In this document: positions 21,709 through 32,795 of the stretch, piece after piece
Layout: each line of letters opens with the position of its first letter
Numbering within the stretch: position 1 is the first letter of the stretch
Source: Hysterangium stoloniferum
Taxonomy: Eukaryota > Basidiomycota > Agaricomycetes > Hysterangiales > Hysterangiaceae
NCBI GenBank assembly: GCA_015178975.1
Contig: WHVD01000035.1
Location: forward strand, 1-64,000
Length of the DNA stretch: 64,000 nucleotides
Direction of reading: 5' to 3'
Program-made: the position numbers and the translations under genes
Notes under the pieces: generated by a model
The model's input: only the letters and a program-made list of their open reading frames with translations
Told to the model about the DNA's origin: nothing
Databases searched by the model: none

Positions 21709-24286
21709 ATGTCCGTCCAGAAACACACATTATCGTATCCAACGTCTATGAACCAATCCGTGATGGGTTCCAGCCCCTCTCAGGTTGATGTTTCAACGTA
21801 CCCTCGTTTCAATCATCTACCGTGATTCACATTTATTCATTGTTGTGTCATTCGCAGGCTGGGTGACATCGCTTTGTGGGAGGAGTTTTCTTCAAATGCT
21901 GTTTACCCCGAAGAAAACGCCTCAAATCATATTTGCCATCCCGTACACGGGACGGCTTCCTACGCGCGACATAGTGCCATGTAAGTCTCAGTTTATCATA
22001 AACATATAAATCTTAGAAGATATTTTCAGACCGGATTTCGACTTCGCCTTTGAGGATACCTTTCCTCAGGTGGTGGACTGGAATATCAACGGGTACCTGT
22101 TGCGCTCTATTAGATAACTGTCATATCTCATTTCACTATACAGTAAATCAATGGGAGAGTCAAGTTCGGTAATGGACTCCAGTGTTTTAGGCGGGAGTTA
22201 CCCAAATCCTTCGCCTGCAACGAGTTTACCGTTCGAACTCATTGCATCGACATCTCGTCCGTTGATGTGAGGTTCATCGCGTACAAATTTAAACTTGGAC
22301 TAAACCTGCACAGTGCTCTGACAGACCTCTCCCATTCTCCAACATCCGAGGTGTCGTCTCCCACCAGGTGCGTCTAGCTATCTGTATCATTACTACATTT
22401 CATGACACCACATTACAGTTACTTAGGATGGTCGTCTCATATTTCACCGGGCGTCGGTGGTAAGGATCACCCTACGAGAAGCATTGATGGCTCACAATCT
22501 ATGACGACAGGCAATACTGACTTGGGTCCCTGCGCTAGTCATTGTGATAGGTATGCCTGCATTCGAACCTACTGTATTTACCCTTTGACTGGATTTCGAA
22601 GTTCTTTGTTGGGAACTCACCGTGAACGCGAGTGTGAGCCGTCAACAGGAGTTGACGACGTGTCTAGTTTCTCCTATGGAGTAAATGGCAATTCACATAA
22701 CCAGGCACCGGGAGGTGGCTACTCACACCATGGGGGACATACTGAGCGACATTTAGGTAGCTCTACGTTCCATAGGTCGTCGAAAATTCAATTCGATCCA
22801 ATGGAGAAATACGGTTACCGGCAAGGGTGAGTTTATGTTTCGCAATGGCTGCTGAATCCTGCTCAGAATTATTGTTCAGATCAGCACGAGCTATAATAAG
22901 TGCTACCCGGACATCCTGGCCTGGGCCCGAGCCATCTGGACATGCGAGCCGGCCAATTAGGCCAGATCGCATACATCCGGGGAATTTTAACTCCCCTCTC
23001 ATGGGATGCAACAGTTGGTACGGTAATGAGTAAGCCCTATCTTGAAAATTTTGTTTGATCGTTCACTCATGGATCTCTAGTCCGGCGGTACCTCATCCCC
23101 GCGGGAGCCATCCTGCTTCGGCGGAGCATATTCAACCGGGAGGAAATTATCCGTCGATGTCGCAGTTGGCATATCAAGAGTTTGTATTGCCTATGACATC
23201 GAACTGGTACGTGTGTTCTCGCTCACAATGGATGGATGCTCATTATTTCTTCATGTTTGCTAGTAGTGACGGAGGAAGTTCAGGATCATGGACCCAGTCT
23301 CTGTCTCCGGATAGTCAACCGGTTATACACGCAGGAAGCCGAAATATGTTGTATGTACTGTACTGGTAACTCGTTATTACAGTTTCATTGTAATTTCACA
23401 GCTCAATCCCACATGAGACGCAAAATGATGCATCATCTGGATCATGGGAGGTATCGGCTAATGTTTTGGTCGACGGAGTATTGTATGTGTTTTATAAACA
23501 AATATCCAATAACCAGTATCTAACCCTATGTCCGACAGCAATACATCCGCCGGCCAACAAATTAGATTTCAAGATCTCGGACCATCGCTGGAAGAAGAAA
23601 TGCGTCTCACCGGCGACAGTGAGAGAATCAACATTTGCGAGCCAGGCGGAAGAGCGTCTGCAGAGCATCTCTTGATCCTACAGTGTCCGAGCTCATTTTA
23701 CCAACAACCACAACCACAACAGAAACCCCAACCGTCACAACCAACACAACCATCATTCCCAGTTCCATCCTCCTCACCTTCCCCCATCTCGTCTGAATCC
23801 CTGTTGTCTTCTTCACCTACGCGGAGAAGAGGTGCAGCGCCAGGGCCTTTGCTTCCTTGCCCTTGGGGCATGCTGTACGGAATGAAAGGCGAGGAATACC
23901 GGTGTTCATTCAGTGAAAGCGCGGTGGATAACGGCAGAGTACTGGAGCATTGGGCGCGGCAGCATGTCGCTAACGAGGTGTTCGCAATCCGTCGAAAGAT
24001 CATCAAAATGACACATGCGAACATCGTGAAGACCCAATGGAGGCTGGAGACTGCCCTTCTGCATCTAGGGCTCTGCCCGAATCCCGAGTGTGACACAGAA
24101 AGCCCGATGAGAGTATGGTACAATAGATCAAAAGAAAGAAAGCGGCATTTAAAGAAACACCCGAGCTGCGAGAAATTTTTTGGCCATAGCTTCGGGAAGA
24201 AGGAGAAAGGAAAAGTCGGGGGGCGGAAACAATATGGGAATGTGAAGTTGGGGATGCTTTTGGGTTATGTCTCGCCCACGTCTTGA
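21709..24286 (+). CDS. Paralog C: 12-exon putative zinc-finger-like protein, 666 aa
   Basis: Exons: 21709-21797, 21858-21980, 22030-22092, 22144-22266, 22314-22367, 22419-22550, 22602-22826, 22880-23029, 23081-23206, 23264-23350, 23402-23482, 23539-24286. All introns are GT-AG, 47-60 nt and phase 2, and the frame is open throughout. The intron 1 donor (GTACC) was chosen over a later one at 21822 because B and D have a donor at the same place. An in-frame TAA stands 18 bp before the ATG. Exon 12 (residues 418-666) holds LGPSLEEEMRL, a Gln/Pro tract (473-500), module 1 at C525, C540, H555, H560, module 2 at C597, C602, H621, H625 with C628, and a Lys/Gly-rich tail. No signal peptide or membrane segment is evident. 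Function unknown; DNA or RNA binding is a guess from the C/H spacing. Confidence 0.87.
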
Positions 24287-25388
24287 AGGAAGGATGCCAG
24301 CTGGTTGACGGAGGACTGTTCGAAGTTCCTTGACGCACCAAAACTATTTCTTCTTTTTTAGAAAATCGCTAGAAACATAATTTAAAACGTATAGCCGGTC
24401 TCACTATAGCCATCGATGGAAAGGGACGACTCCCAGCCGGCACGGACAGTGCCTAGACGCGTGGCAGATGCGGTACACTTTGATTTGGGCGCCGCAGGCT
24501 CTTATCTTTAGAACGGGTCCATACTTAGATCGCATGTACATGAACGTTCTGTGGTCATTATTTCTACGAAGATATCGTTAATGGAAAGAATAGGCCTCGT
24601 CTCCCGATGCACAGCCGACCCTTCCCCATTGGGGGCTCAGCTTTCTTTCCATATGACCTCAAGTGCATTTCCCCGAAGCTGATGAGTGTTCTAACTCATG
24701 AACCATCGGTTATCGCATCACTATTCAGTCGTTGTGACTGTTTTGTGGCATGACCGATGGTCACTGAGGATTGTTAGGTTCGTGACACGACTTGCACAGA
24801 AGGAAATCCGTACCTATAGTGTTTTCCTTCATATAACTTTAAGAAAATAATATACAAACTCTCTAATTCCATGAACATCGGTTACGCTGCATCGTCATCA
24901 CGGTTGTTTGTCTTCTTTGGCATATATTTCGGAATTCCCCCGAGGACGGTCCCTCCGAGTCGGGCACATGAATCCCCCGGCGAGACTCCTCGTTGTCGGG
25001 ATTCGGCCGGTTGCCGAAGTCGATAATTATTAATAAGATAATTTCTTGATCACATTCAAATCTCTCTTTGTGACCCCGCTCACTATATGGTTCTCAGGAG
25101 GTACGAGTCCGTTGTATTTACATTATGAATGTCATAGAACCCACTTCTCAGTCACTTTATTGCGTTCACTGTCGCACTTACGGGACACATACAGCACTAA
25201 AAAATAGGTTTCTCCCTGCTACATTCATCTTGGCCATATCTCATCCGTTTTATTAAATAAATTCAGTTATTATGCTGAACTGTGCTATCGCATTCTCAAC
25301 TGGCACTCGGAGGACAGGGACACTGTGTGTTGCAGCAATACCAACAGTGCAGCAACAAGTGTATTGGGAGGCATGACTAAACCTTTGA
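24287..25388. other. 3' flank of gene C
   Basis: Colinear with the 3' flank of gene B. No open frame of interest. Confidence 0.6.
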
Positions 25389-25960
25389 TGGTTACACAAT
25401 AGGTATATATATTATTTAAGACGATTTGGTATTTAATTGAGAAAACGGGATGCCATCACACTACTGATTTATGGCTTTGTGCTAACTATAATTGACACTT
25501 GGTATGTACCTTTTAATCACATGATGCATGCTAATATAGTACCTGATCCACTCATTCACATCTGTCACTCACACAAGAGCTCAACAGCTCTCCACTATTC
25601 CTTGTATTCCATTGTTAAGCTTGGGGCTTATGGGCAAAAATCCAGGGAAAACCTGCAAATGTTCTGGGGATGGGTAGGACTTGGCTTCAGCTTATCTGCT
25701 ATGCCCTCACATGATTGTTGGGTCTTAACTTCAGACAGAGGGGGACAAGTAACCTGGGGAGTCTGAGAATATGCAATGAGTTAGAGTTGGGAGACCCAGG
25801 GGCTCTGATAATATGCTATACACCAAAGTTGGGAGACCTGGGGCCTCTGAGCTAGGCACCAAGCAGGTAATTAGGTGGGTGGCAGGTGAGTACTAAGTTG
25901 GTATTCTGATCAGATTGTAAGTACAAATAAATCCTAGACTATATTGATGGGTTATTATTA
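25389..25960 (-). repeat. Old LTR-like repeat D, left half
   Basis: This stretch and 27083-27310 together resemble the sequence around element E3 (33665-33868 plus 41570-41880): both have 'aacttcagacag...gggtacag' type blocks followed by 'tactactaatct', 'acaaaaagacaa' and 'gtgaacaagaaa'. It looks like one decayed LTR-type repeat into which the small copia derivative inserted. The open frame at 25437-25766 has no recognisable motif. Confidence 0.5.
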
Positions 25961-27077
25961 TATTAGATTTCTTGTATTTGTGAACAATGTCACATGTGAT
26001 TAATGGATAACCAGTTATGGTATTACCAGTAGTCAGGTATATAGAGTAGCTACTTTAACTATGTTCTACATACATTTGCAATGCATTATTTGTACTCAAA
26101 CCAAGCCAAGCATATTATGAAACTCATGATGTCTAGCAATTCTAACACAAACATACATATAACCTAGCTTGAAGGGCATTATCAAGCAACACTGGGTGGG
26201 GCCTGAAACCACTAGACTTGTACAGCCTTGACTAGCTGCTCGCTTGATCATCATGGACATAGCACACCAACCCCTTCTGACACTCATGCTATGAAGTCAA
26301 CCCCAACCACTGCCACACCTCTTTGAAAAGCCATGCCTCATTGAAAAGCATGCACTGCATTGAACTCGAACTGAACCATTGGCCACACCTCATTGAAAAG
26401 TGTGTGCTGCATCGAACTCAAACTTGAACTCAAATACACACTTGAAATTCCAACTTGAACTTGAACTTGTGCATGCCTTGCCGAAAAGCATTGCATAACT
26501 GGACTCAGACTGAAACCATGCCAGAACCATTGATTCCAAAACTCAATGAGTACAATTACACTGAATGGGCTTACTTGATGGAAGCTCTACTTACTGAGAA
26601 AGACCTTTGGGATGTTGTTAGTGGTGATACAGTCTGTCCATCTGGCTCTGAACACTCAAAAACAGTCTGTGCCTTTGTGATGAAACAGAAACTTGCCTGT
26701 GCCAAGATTATCCTCCAGTGGTAGGGGGCATTATGCTGTAGATTGTCCATCTGTGTCACCTAAACAAGATCAGAAAACATTGGTTAATGTTATAACCACA
26801 GCAACAGACAAAAATGAGGAACATGATGTTACAGAACATGTTCTGTTAGTCATTTAGTGTGGACTGAGACTCCATTGGAGGAGTATTAGATTTCTTGTAT
26901 TTGTGAACAATGTCATATACATATGTATGATTAATGGATAACTGGTTATGGTATTACTGGTAGTCAGGTATATAGAGTAGCTACTTTAACTATGTTCTAC
27001 ATACATTTGCAACATGTTATTTGTACTCAAACCAAGTCAAGTGTATTATGAAACTTGCAAAGTCTAGCAATTCTAAC
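25961..27077 (+). mobile_element. Internally deleted copia element, 1.1 kb, TSD TATTA
   Basis: LTR-like ends at 25961-26147 and 26884-27077 share most of their sequence (TATTAGATTTCTTG ... CAATTCTAACA). The element is bordered by an exact pentamer TATTA (25956-25960 and 27078-27082). The second LTR is preceded by a purine-rich TTGGAGGAG, fitting a polypurine tract. The first base pair of the LTR looks changed from the usual TG to TA. Between the LTRs only about 740 bp remain, holding a gag start, so protease, integrase and RT are gone. It would need another element's proteins to move. Confidence 0.85.
26518..26724 (+). pseudogene. Copia gag N-terminal remnant
   Basis: The frame beginning MPEPLIPKLNEYNYTEWAYL followed by MEALLTEKDLWDVV matches the start of copia gag proteins, where a 'L-x-G-x-N-Y-x-x-W' segment opens the capsid region. 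The frame also has upstream Met codons from 26455. It stops at TAG 26722-26724, after KLACAKIILQW, and no nucleocapsid knuckle follows. Confidence 0.7.
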
Positions 27078-27082
27078 ATATT

Positions 27083-27317
27083 ATACTACTAATCTAAGAC
27101 AAAAAGACAAAACAGGTGAACAAGAAACAATAGAAGGTAGACTATACTAGGAATAAGGATTGAGATAGAATAGGAAAAGGTCCAGGGGAAACAATAAGCA
27201 AATGAATGAATGCATGTCAAACAGACTCAGGGGTAGATCAGAACACAAGATCTTTAAGTATCTAGAGGGTCCAGGATGTCCAAACAGAGTCTGGATGACA
27301 AATTGTCCTAGACAATA
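27083..27317 (-). repeat. Old LTR-like repeat D, right half
   Basis: Continuation of the repeat interrupted by the 1.1-kb copia derivative; resembles 41570-41700 and parts of 54470-54760. No coding sequence. Confidence 0.45.
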
Positions 27318-27519
27318 GTGCTTGGCCTGACACTCGACTTATCCGTCAGTCCCGATTGGTAACTCACAGAGAGGCACTCGTTAGGACTAGTCTTCGCCTG
27401 TCCGAAATTTAAGGACACCTGACGGTTATTTGCAAGGGTGCAGCATATAAGCTGAAGCCAAGTCCTTCCAATCGGTCCCCATCAGCCTACCAACATTAGT
27501 CAGTTTTCAGTTCTTAACA
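27318..27519 (+). repeat. Gypsy LTR family B, 3' fragment
   Basis: Matches the last 200 bp of the family B LTR, ending CAGTTCTTAACA. The 5' two thirds are missing. Confidence 0.75.
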
Positions 27520-27848
27520 CACCAGAGGTGTGTCAGAATTTAATTGAAAGTATGCCTAGAAGACTAGAAGCAGTTATTAAGGCCAAGGGAGGTCATACCA
27601 AGTACTAGAATTACAATTACTATATTTTTAATATACACACAAAATTGTCCCAATGAGTTATTATATTAAATTGCATATATTTCAATGAATATTGATGGGA
27701 ATTACATAATTCTTTTTTTGTGGTATAACCATGATCAAACACTATGTTTGATGTACCAACACTTTGTTTATATCTGTTGATGCTCTCAAGTTATTCATCA
27801 AACAATTGAAAAGTGTAAAACATTGGGACAATTTTGTGAGTCACTGTA
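27520..27848 (+). mobile_element. Tc1/mariner 3' end fragment
   Basis: Starts with the end of a transposase frame (PEVCQNLIESMPRRLEAVIK then AKGGHTKY and stop) and continues to a terminus TCACTG-TA at 27846. Two inverted copies of an AAAATTGTCCCAATG motif (27643-27660 and about 27820-27838) would fold the last 200 bases into a hairpin, as at the ends near 6955 and 32795. The rest of the element is missing. Confidence 0.75.
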
Positions 27849-28114
27849 AGTCAACTTCAAAGGCTCAAGTCACTGGCATTTTGCTTCTATCTCAGATCTT
27901 GACCTCTGAACCTTTGAGTTCAGGCTTAGATTGGAACCCTTGTCTCAGACATGGGAGTCATAGGATAGAAAAAGGGTAATAAGTAGTTAAACATGAAATC
28001 ATTACTGACTCAGTAATTATATCATAAAATAATTAAATAGTTAAATAATTAGTTATCAAAATGTATATAAGGAGGGCCAGAAATCCACAATAAAATAACT
28101 TACACACACATATG

Positions 28115-28389
28115 AGGTAGTTGTTCACGCATACAACTCGACTGTTCATAGTTCCACAAACTACGCCCCGGCCTTCTTATTAATGGGATACCTCCCAAGA
28201 GGAATGTCTCGAGTCCTAGGAGGTGACGAGCCCCTAGTTCCTAGAGAACTATCAGACAGCCCTATGGCCGACCAATGGATCCTCGAGCTAGAAAATCATC
28301 GGCAGATGGCGCGGGATTCAATCGCTCGAGCCCAAGAGATTCAAGCACGAGCGTATAACAAGAAGCAAAGACCTGTAGAAGATATCTTC
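28115..28389 (+). pseudogene. Gypsy integrase C-terminal fragment of another family
   Basis: The frame reads VVHAYNSTVHSSTNYAPAFL and MGYLPRGMSRVLGG, then HRQMARDSIARAQEIQARAY. That is the end of the integrase core and the helical region after it in Ty3/gypsy elements. The sequence differs from the integrases of E1-E3, so it is a fourth gypsy family. No LTR or other domain of that family was recognised nearby. Confidence 0.75.
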
Positions 28390-28433
28390 TTGGGACCGTC
28401 AGATTGCGACATGGTTACGACACGGTCATAACA
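28390..28433 (-). repeat. 44-bp remnant of gypsy LTR B
   Basis: Matches the outermost end of the family B LTR, including GATTGCGACATGGTTACGAC and the terminal TAACA. It marks a rearrangement junction. Confidence 0.6.
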
Positions 28434-28620
28434 CTGGGTCACATAGAAAGTGACCAATTGAGATGTTCCACATGGGAAACAGATGGATAAATCACAAGCT
28501 TGGGTGACAACCGAATTACTTGTGCCATCAAAGAGGTGGAGATGGATGGGATTTATTGGATAAGTTGACAAAGAATTGTTTTGCGTGAATTTTGTATCTA
28601 AAAAGCAATGAGTCGAGCCA
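28434..28620 (-). pseudogene. Inverted gypsy protease-region fragment
   Basis: On the minus strand the frame reads SGSTHCFLDTKF, then HLFDGTSNSVVTQACDLSIC and FPCGTSQLVTFYVTQ. This matches the protease and following region of element E3 (LRLFDGTSNSVILQACEL). It lies head to head with the E1 gag that starts 40 bp further on, so it has been inverted or joined from another copy. The catalytic Asp of the DSG motif is not preserved. Confidence 0.75.
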
Positions 28621-28657
28621 GAATTGTTCTGACTAAGACTCGCAGATTGTCTTCAAT

Positions 28658-29953
28658 ATGCCACCAAGAAAGAAAGCAAATGCACAGGCATCATTACCTG
28701 GACCGTCGACTCTTCATTCCCCGGTAACTTTGTATACCAGCCAGATGCTTGCGAATCAGTCGGAACCCATGGAAGAAGCCCGTATTGAAGAAGTCCCGGA
28801 AAACCAGGACGAATCCGTGGCCCCTGACAAGGGCAAAGGTGTCAAAAATCCTCTGTCCAACCAACGACTGCACTTGGGGGACCCTACTTCTGAATTTTTA
28901 GCAGGTACTATAGATGAATTTATGACACACCTGCTCAAAGAACGAAAGAAAAAGGAACAAGAACCTCCACGGTCAAAGGTCAATGCTCCGGAACCCTTTA
29001 CGGGTTCCAACCCAAACAAACTCTCTACTTTCCTCATGCAATGTCACTTCAATTTCCGTGATCGATCCACTGCATTCTCCATGGACTCCCGAAAAGTCAA
29101 CTATGCACTTTCATACTTGTCAGGATCCACGTTGAAATGGTTCGAACTGGCGTTTAGCGGAATTTACGAGGAAGAGCCGCTTTGGCTTGAAGATTGGGAT
29201 GCTTTTGTTGAGGAGCTTGAAACCAACTTTGGCCCATATGACCTGACAGGAGAAGCCGAGAACAGTCTCACAAATCTTCATATGAAGGACATGCAGCGCA
29301 TCACGGACTATATCATCCAATTCAATAATCTTGCAGCTCGTTGTCAGTGGGGCTATCCCGCTCTCCACCACCAATTCTACGCCGGTCTGCCATCCCACCT
29401 TAAAGACAAAGTCTCAAAAGGAGAAGATGGCAAGCCAAAAACCCTGTCCCGTATGTGCCTCAAAGCTCAAAATGCGGATGCACATTATTGGGAACGTCGC
29501 GCCGAAGTTGCCCGTGAGACCTCCACGGACAAAGTAAACAAGTCCACGGCCAATAAAAACAACAACAACAATTCATCAACCAGCAACCAAAACTCCATGC
29601 AATCCGACAAGAAGAATGATAAAAAGTCTTCTAACAACAACAACAACAACAACAAGGACAATAACAAGGGTCAACAGTCCGGCAAGCAAGCCGGAAAATG
29701 CAACCTCTCAGGCAAACTCAGACCCAATGGCAAATTGACCCCACAGGAAAGACAATGTCGTATGGACAATAACCTCTGTCTCTTGTGCAGGAAACCTGGT
29801 CATCAAGTCCCAGAATGTCTGCTGGCAAAAGCAAACTCTTCAAAGGGTCGAACAGCCAAGGCCTCCACGGAAACCCCGTTGAAGGACAAACCGGCTTCCG
29901 ACTCGAAAAAGAGTAAGCAACCCTGCAGACTCTGCCGAGGCCTGCTGGTCTGA
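28658..29953 (+). CDS. E1 Gag protein, 431 aa, open frame
   Basis: Starts MPPRKKANAQASLPG 40-50 bp after the leader. It has a capsid-like region (FTGSNPNKLSTFLMQC ... DWDAFVEELETNFGPYD), a long Asn-rich and Lys-rich spacer (about residues 300-345), and a CCHC knuckle CLLCRKPGHQVPEC near residue 380. The frame is uninterrupted, unlike the gag of E2 (stop codons) and E3 (one stop). The C-terminus is altered: after KKSKQPCRLCRG it runs into the deletion junction at about 29940 and stops. It would form the virus-like particle shell in a working element. Whether it is expressed is unknown; there is no 5' LTR promoter here. Confidence 0.85.
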   Translation: MPPRKKANAQASLPGPSTLHSPVTLYTSQMLANQSEPMEEARIEEVPENQDESVAPDKGKGVKNPLSNQRLHLGDPTSEFLAGTIDEFMTHLLKERKKKEQEPPRSKVNAPEPFTGSNPNKLSTFLMQCHFNFRDRSTAFSMDSRKVNYALSYLSGSTLKWFELAFSGIYEEEPLWLEDWDAFVEELETNFGPYDLTGEAENSLTNLHMKDMQRITDYIIQFNNLAARCQWGYPALHHQFYAGLPSHLKDKVSKGEDGKPKTLSRMCLKAQNADAHYWERRAEVARETSTDKVNKSTANKNNNNNSSTSNQNSMQSDKKNDKKSSNNNNNNNKDNNKGQQSGKQAGKCNLSGKLRPNGKLTPQERQCRMDNNLCLLCRKPGHQVPECLLAKANSSKGRTAKASTETPLKDKPASDSKKSKQPCRLCRGLLV

Positions 29954-31660
29954 ATATCTATCTGCTTTCAACATGATTATCCACTTTTGACCTGGCCATC
30001 TTGGCAGCAAACCTGACACTTTAACTAGACGATGGGATGTCTATCCTAAAGAGGGGAGCAATGACTATGCCACAGTAAACCCGCACAACCTGAAACCTAT
30101 TTTCACGAATCAGCAACTTACCGCATCAGTCCATGCAACTTTTCTCATCAATCCCATTGTCCGTGGAATTATCATTATGGATATTGAGAAGTTACATCAA
30201 GATATTCTATTGGAAATTCTGCTAGACCCGATAACTAAAGCTCACCTTGACAATTCCATGGACCCTGATCAACCTCGGTGGTCTCTTGATCAGCATGGTT
30301 TCATCAGACTTGACAATCATATCTATGTACCAGACTCCAATGGCCTCCACCTCAGGATCCTTCAATACAAACATGATCATCCACTCTCAGGACATTTCGG
30401 GTACAACAAAACTCTATCATTAATAAGAGAACACACTTGGCCCAGACTCTGTGGATTCATTAAGCACTATTGTGTACTACTTGTCCCCACTCGAAATCTC
30501 AGCGACACAAGCCATACGGCCTTTTGAAACAACTCCTGGTACCGGAACATCCATGGAATTCTATCTCTATGGATTTCATTGAACACCTACTGGATTCCGA
30601 AGGCTTTTCTGCCATTCTAGTCATTGTTGACAGATTCTCAAAACAAGGTATATTCATCCCTACTTATGATACAATTACGTCCGTGCAGTTAGTGGAAAGT
30701 TTTATTATCCATGTATTTTCCAAGCACGGAGTTCCGTCCCACATGACTTCTGATCGAGGATCAGAGTTCGTATCTCATTTCTTTAGATCCCTCAGGAAAT
30801 CCTTGGACATGACATTACATTTAACATCCGGACATCACCCAGAAGGTGATGGACAAACCGAACACATCAACCAGACATTGGAACAATATCTTTGTGTATA
30901 TTGCAATTACCAACAGGACAATTGGAAATCCTTGTTACCAATTGCAGAATTTGCTTACAACAATGCACCTTCAGCCACTACTGGCATTTCCCCATTCTTT
31001 GCAAATAAAGGATATAATCCAAATATTACAGTACATCCAGAATGAAATCTCACCTCTGCTCGCACTCAAGAGTTCACCACAGACCTCCACGAGCTCCATG
31101 AGGAACTCTGGACTGCAATATTGTCCACCCAAGAGCAATACCAACATTCAGTGGACAAACACTGGATCCCGCCACCAAACTTCAAGATTGGCGATCGTGT
31201 CTTTGTCAAAGCTCAATTCTTCCGGACTACCCATCCATCAAAAAAGCTTGCTGAAAAATATTTAGGTCCTTTTGAAATTATCGCACAAGTAGGTTCAGTC
31301 TCTTGGACTCTATGGCTTCCAGATAGCATATGCACGGTACACCCGGTATTTCATGTTTCTATGTTAGAACCTTGTACTGCTAACACTATCCCGGATCACG
31401 TGTAATCTCCACCTCCTCCGGTCATTATTGACAGAGAACCTGAGTTTGAAATCTCACAAATTTTAGATTCGAAAATTGACAAGCGTTGACACACTTGTAA
31501 ACTGCTTTACTTGGTCAAGTGGGCGGGTTACGAGGGCACTGATGAAGAAACCTCATGGATTTTGGCCACGGAACTCGGTAATGCCACAGAAATAGTTACT
31601 GACTTTCATACAGCTTACCCACTCAAACCTGGACCACTATCGTCTCTCTGACCGCACTCT
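29940..31660 (+). pseudogene. E1 integrase with chromodomain (broken)
   Basis: Begins with the last residues of RNase H and the linker (reading with errors [12 protein letters not shown]), then the integrase zinc region (HDHPLSGHFGYNKTL), the catalytic core (SISMDFIEHL, MTSDRGSEFVSHFF, HHPEGDGQTEH) and the GPF/Y region (KYLGPFEIIAQVGSVSW). A chromodomain follows (LLYLVKWAGYEGTDEETSWI), ending at a stop near 31650. Frame changes occur near 30480 and 31045-31120. TGA in the chromodomain at about 31487 stands where E2 has CGA. Chromodomains in this class are known to guide integration to marked chromatin. Confidence 0.88.
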
Positions 31661-31847
31661 GCAGACCCCATGTTACATTTGGACTCATTTACATTATTCC
31701 CTGTCACCCTATGTCTCTCTTTGCTTTTACAGGTTCTGACATGTTTTTCAAGTCCTTAAGCGGATTTCCCATGGACTTTGATTCTTATGTTTTCACACTT
31801 TACTTTTATGTTCAAAGATTATTATCAAGTTTTCTATTTTACTTTTC

Positions 31848-32213
31848 TCAGTCTACATCTATGGGACTGTGCTTTTTCCCCACCTCCTCAACCATCTCCT
31901 CAGGGAGCTCTGTGACCTCCGTGGCAACCCCGTCCTCATCTGACCCGGCATCCTTGGAACTCCTGACTTGCGGCTCTTCATACACATAGCCGCCATACTC
32001 TGCCAGGAATCTCCAAACCTCCTTGTGGAGTCCACACAGTTCCTTCACCACCACAATGTGGACCTTGTTGCTCTTCTGGAGCAACTCATTTTGGGCCTTG
32101 ATGCCCTCGGCGATCGGTCCCAGGACTTCATCCAACCCGGAAAATCTGTTTGACCCGCTGATGTCTTTTGCCCTGGACCCCATGGCCTGCTCGTGAATGA
32201 GCAAGCACCTCAC
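31848..32213 (-). pseudogene. E1: 3' exon of the opposite-strand Zn2Cys6-type gene
   Basis: The minus-strand frame reads HEQAMGSRAKDISGSNRFSG, then LDEVLGPIAEGIKAQNELLQ and LAEYGGYVYEEPQV, with an acidic end (ELPEEMVEEVGKK). It matches the 3' exon of the E2 gene (51703-51188) closely. Only the last Cys of the cysteine cluster remains at 32213; beyond it the sequence switches to a Tc1/mariner transposase. It lies 200 bp after the chromodomain stop, convergent with pol. Confidence 0.82.
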
Positions 32214-32215
32214 CT

Positions 32216-32795
32216 TGAGGTGCGCACCTTAGAGGGTATTAGAGATGAGGATAAGTGGTACTTCCAACAGGACAATGATCCAAAACATACCTCAAAAAAG
32301 GCAGACCAGTGGTTATATGACAATAACATCATTCCCATGAATTGGCCTGCCCAATCCCCTGATCTAAATCCCATTGAACACCTCTGGCAACACCTCAAGG
32401 CCAAACTCCAACAATATGATATATCACCCAAAGGAGTACATAAATTATGGGACAGGGTGGCAAAGAGTGGACTGAAATACCACCAGAGACATGTCAGAAG
32501 CTAATAGAAAGCATGCCTAAGAGGATACAGGCAGTTTTAAAGGCAAAGGGGGGTCATACAAAGTATTAGATTGTAAAATAATAGAGGGTCAAAAAACTGC
32601 CCCAATGAGTGATTATTTTGTTTGATTTATTGAGCAATGAGTTTTGATTGGAATCACATGATTTCTTAAGTTTAGATAGCCAACATGTGCTAGTATATCA
32701 TGTGAATTTTTCAGAATTTTTGCTGATGTCATTCCTTCACACAATATCAATCTTTCTAAAATGCACAAATATGGGGGCAGTTTTTTGACCCACTG
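32216..32795 (+). mobile_element. Tc1/mariner 3' fragment inside E1
   Basis: Starts mid-transposase with WYFQQDNDPKHTSKKA and continues through NWPAQSPDLNPIEHLWQHLK to a shifted frame ending AKGGHTKY and stop at about 32571. The 3' part contains GGGTCAAAAAACTGCCCC (32585-32602) and its inverse at 32773-32792, ending CACTG-TA. The 5' half of the transposon is missing, so the left junction is a recombination point, not a transposition boundary. Confidence 0.85.

Larger units (their letters stand above)
20207..25388 (+). repeat. Tandem segmental duplication, unit 2 (with gene C)
   Basis: Direct copy of 15187-20206. The 5' flank (20238-21660) is very close to 15220-16600, while the coding parts differ more and by in-frame indels. 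It ends at about 25388, where the shared CTTTGA motif is followed by unrelated repeat sequence. Confidence 0.88.

Noticed and set aside
21798..21823. Alternative donor for intron 1 of gene C (GTGATT at 21822), which also keeps the frame
   Set aside because: B and D have no usable donor there and would read a TAG, while all three have a donor at the GTA chosen. Exon 1 then has matching length. Alternative use in C cannot be excluded.
26096..26287. Minus-strand frame of 63 codons spanning the copia derivative's LTR
   Set aside because: Crosses the LTR boundary and has no motif.
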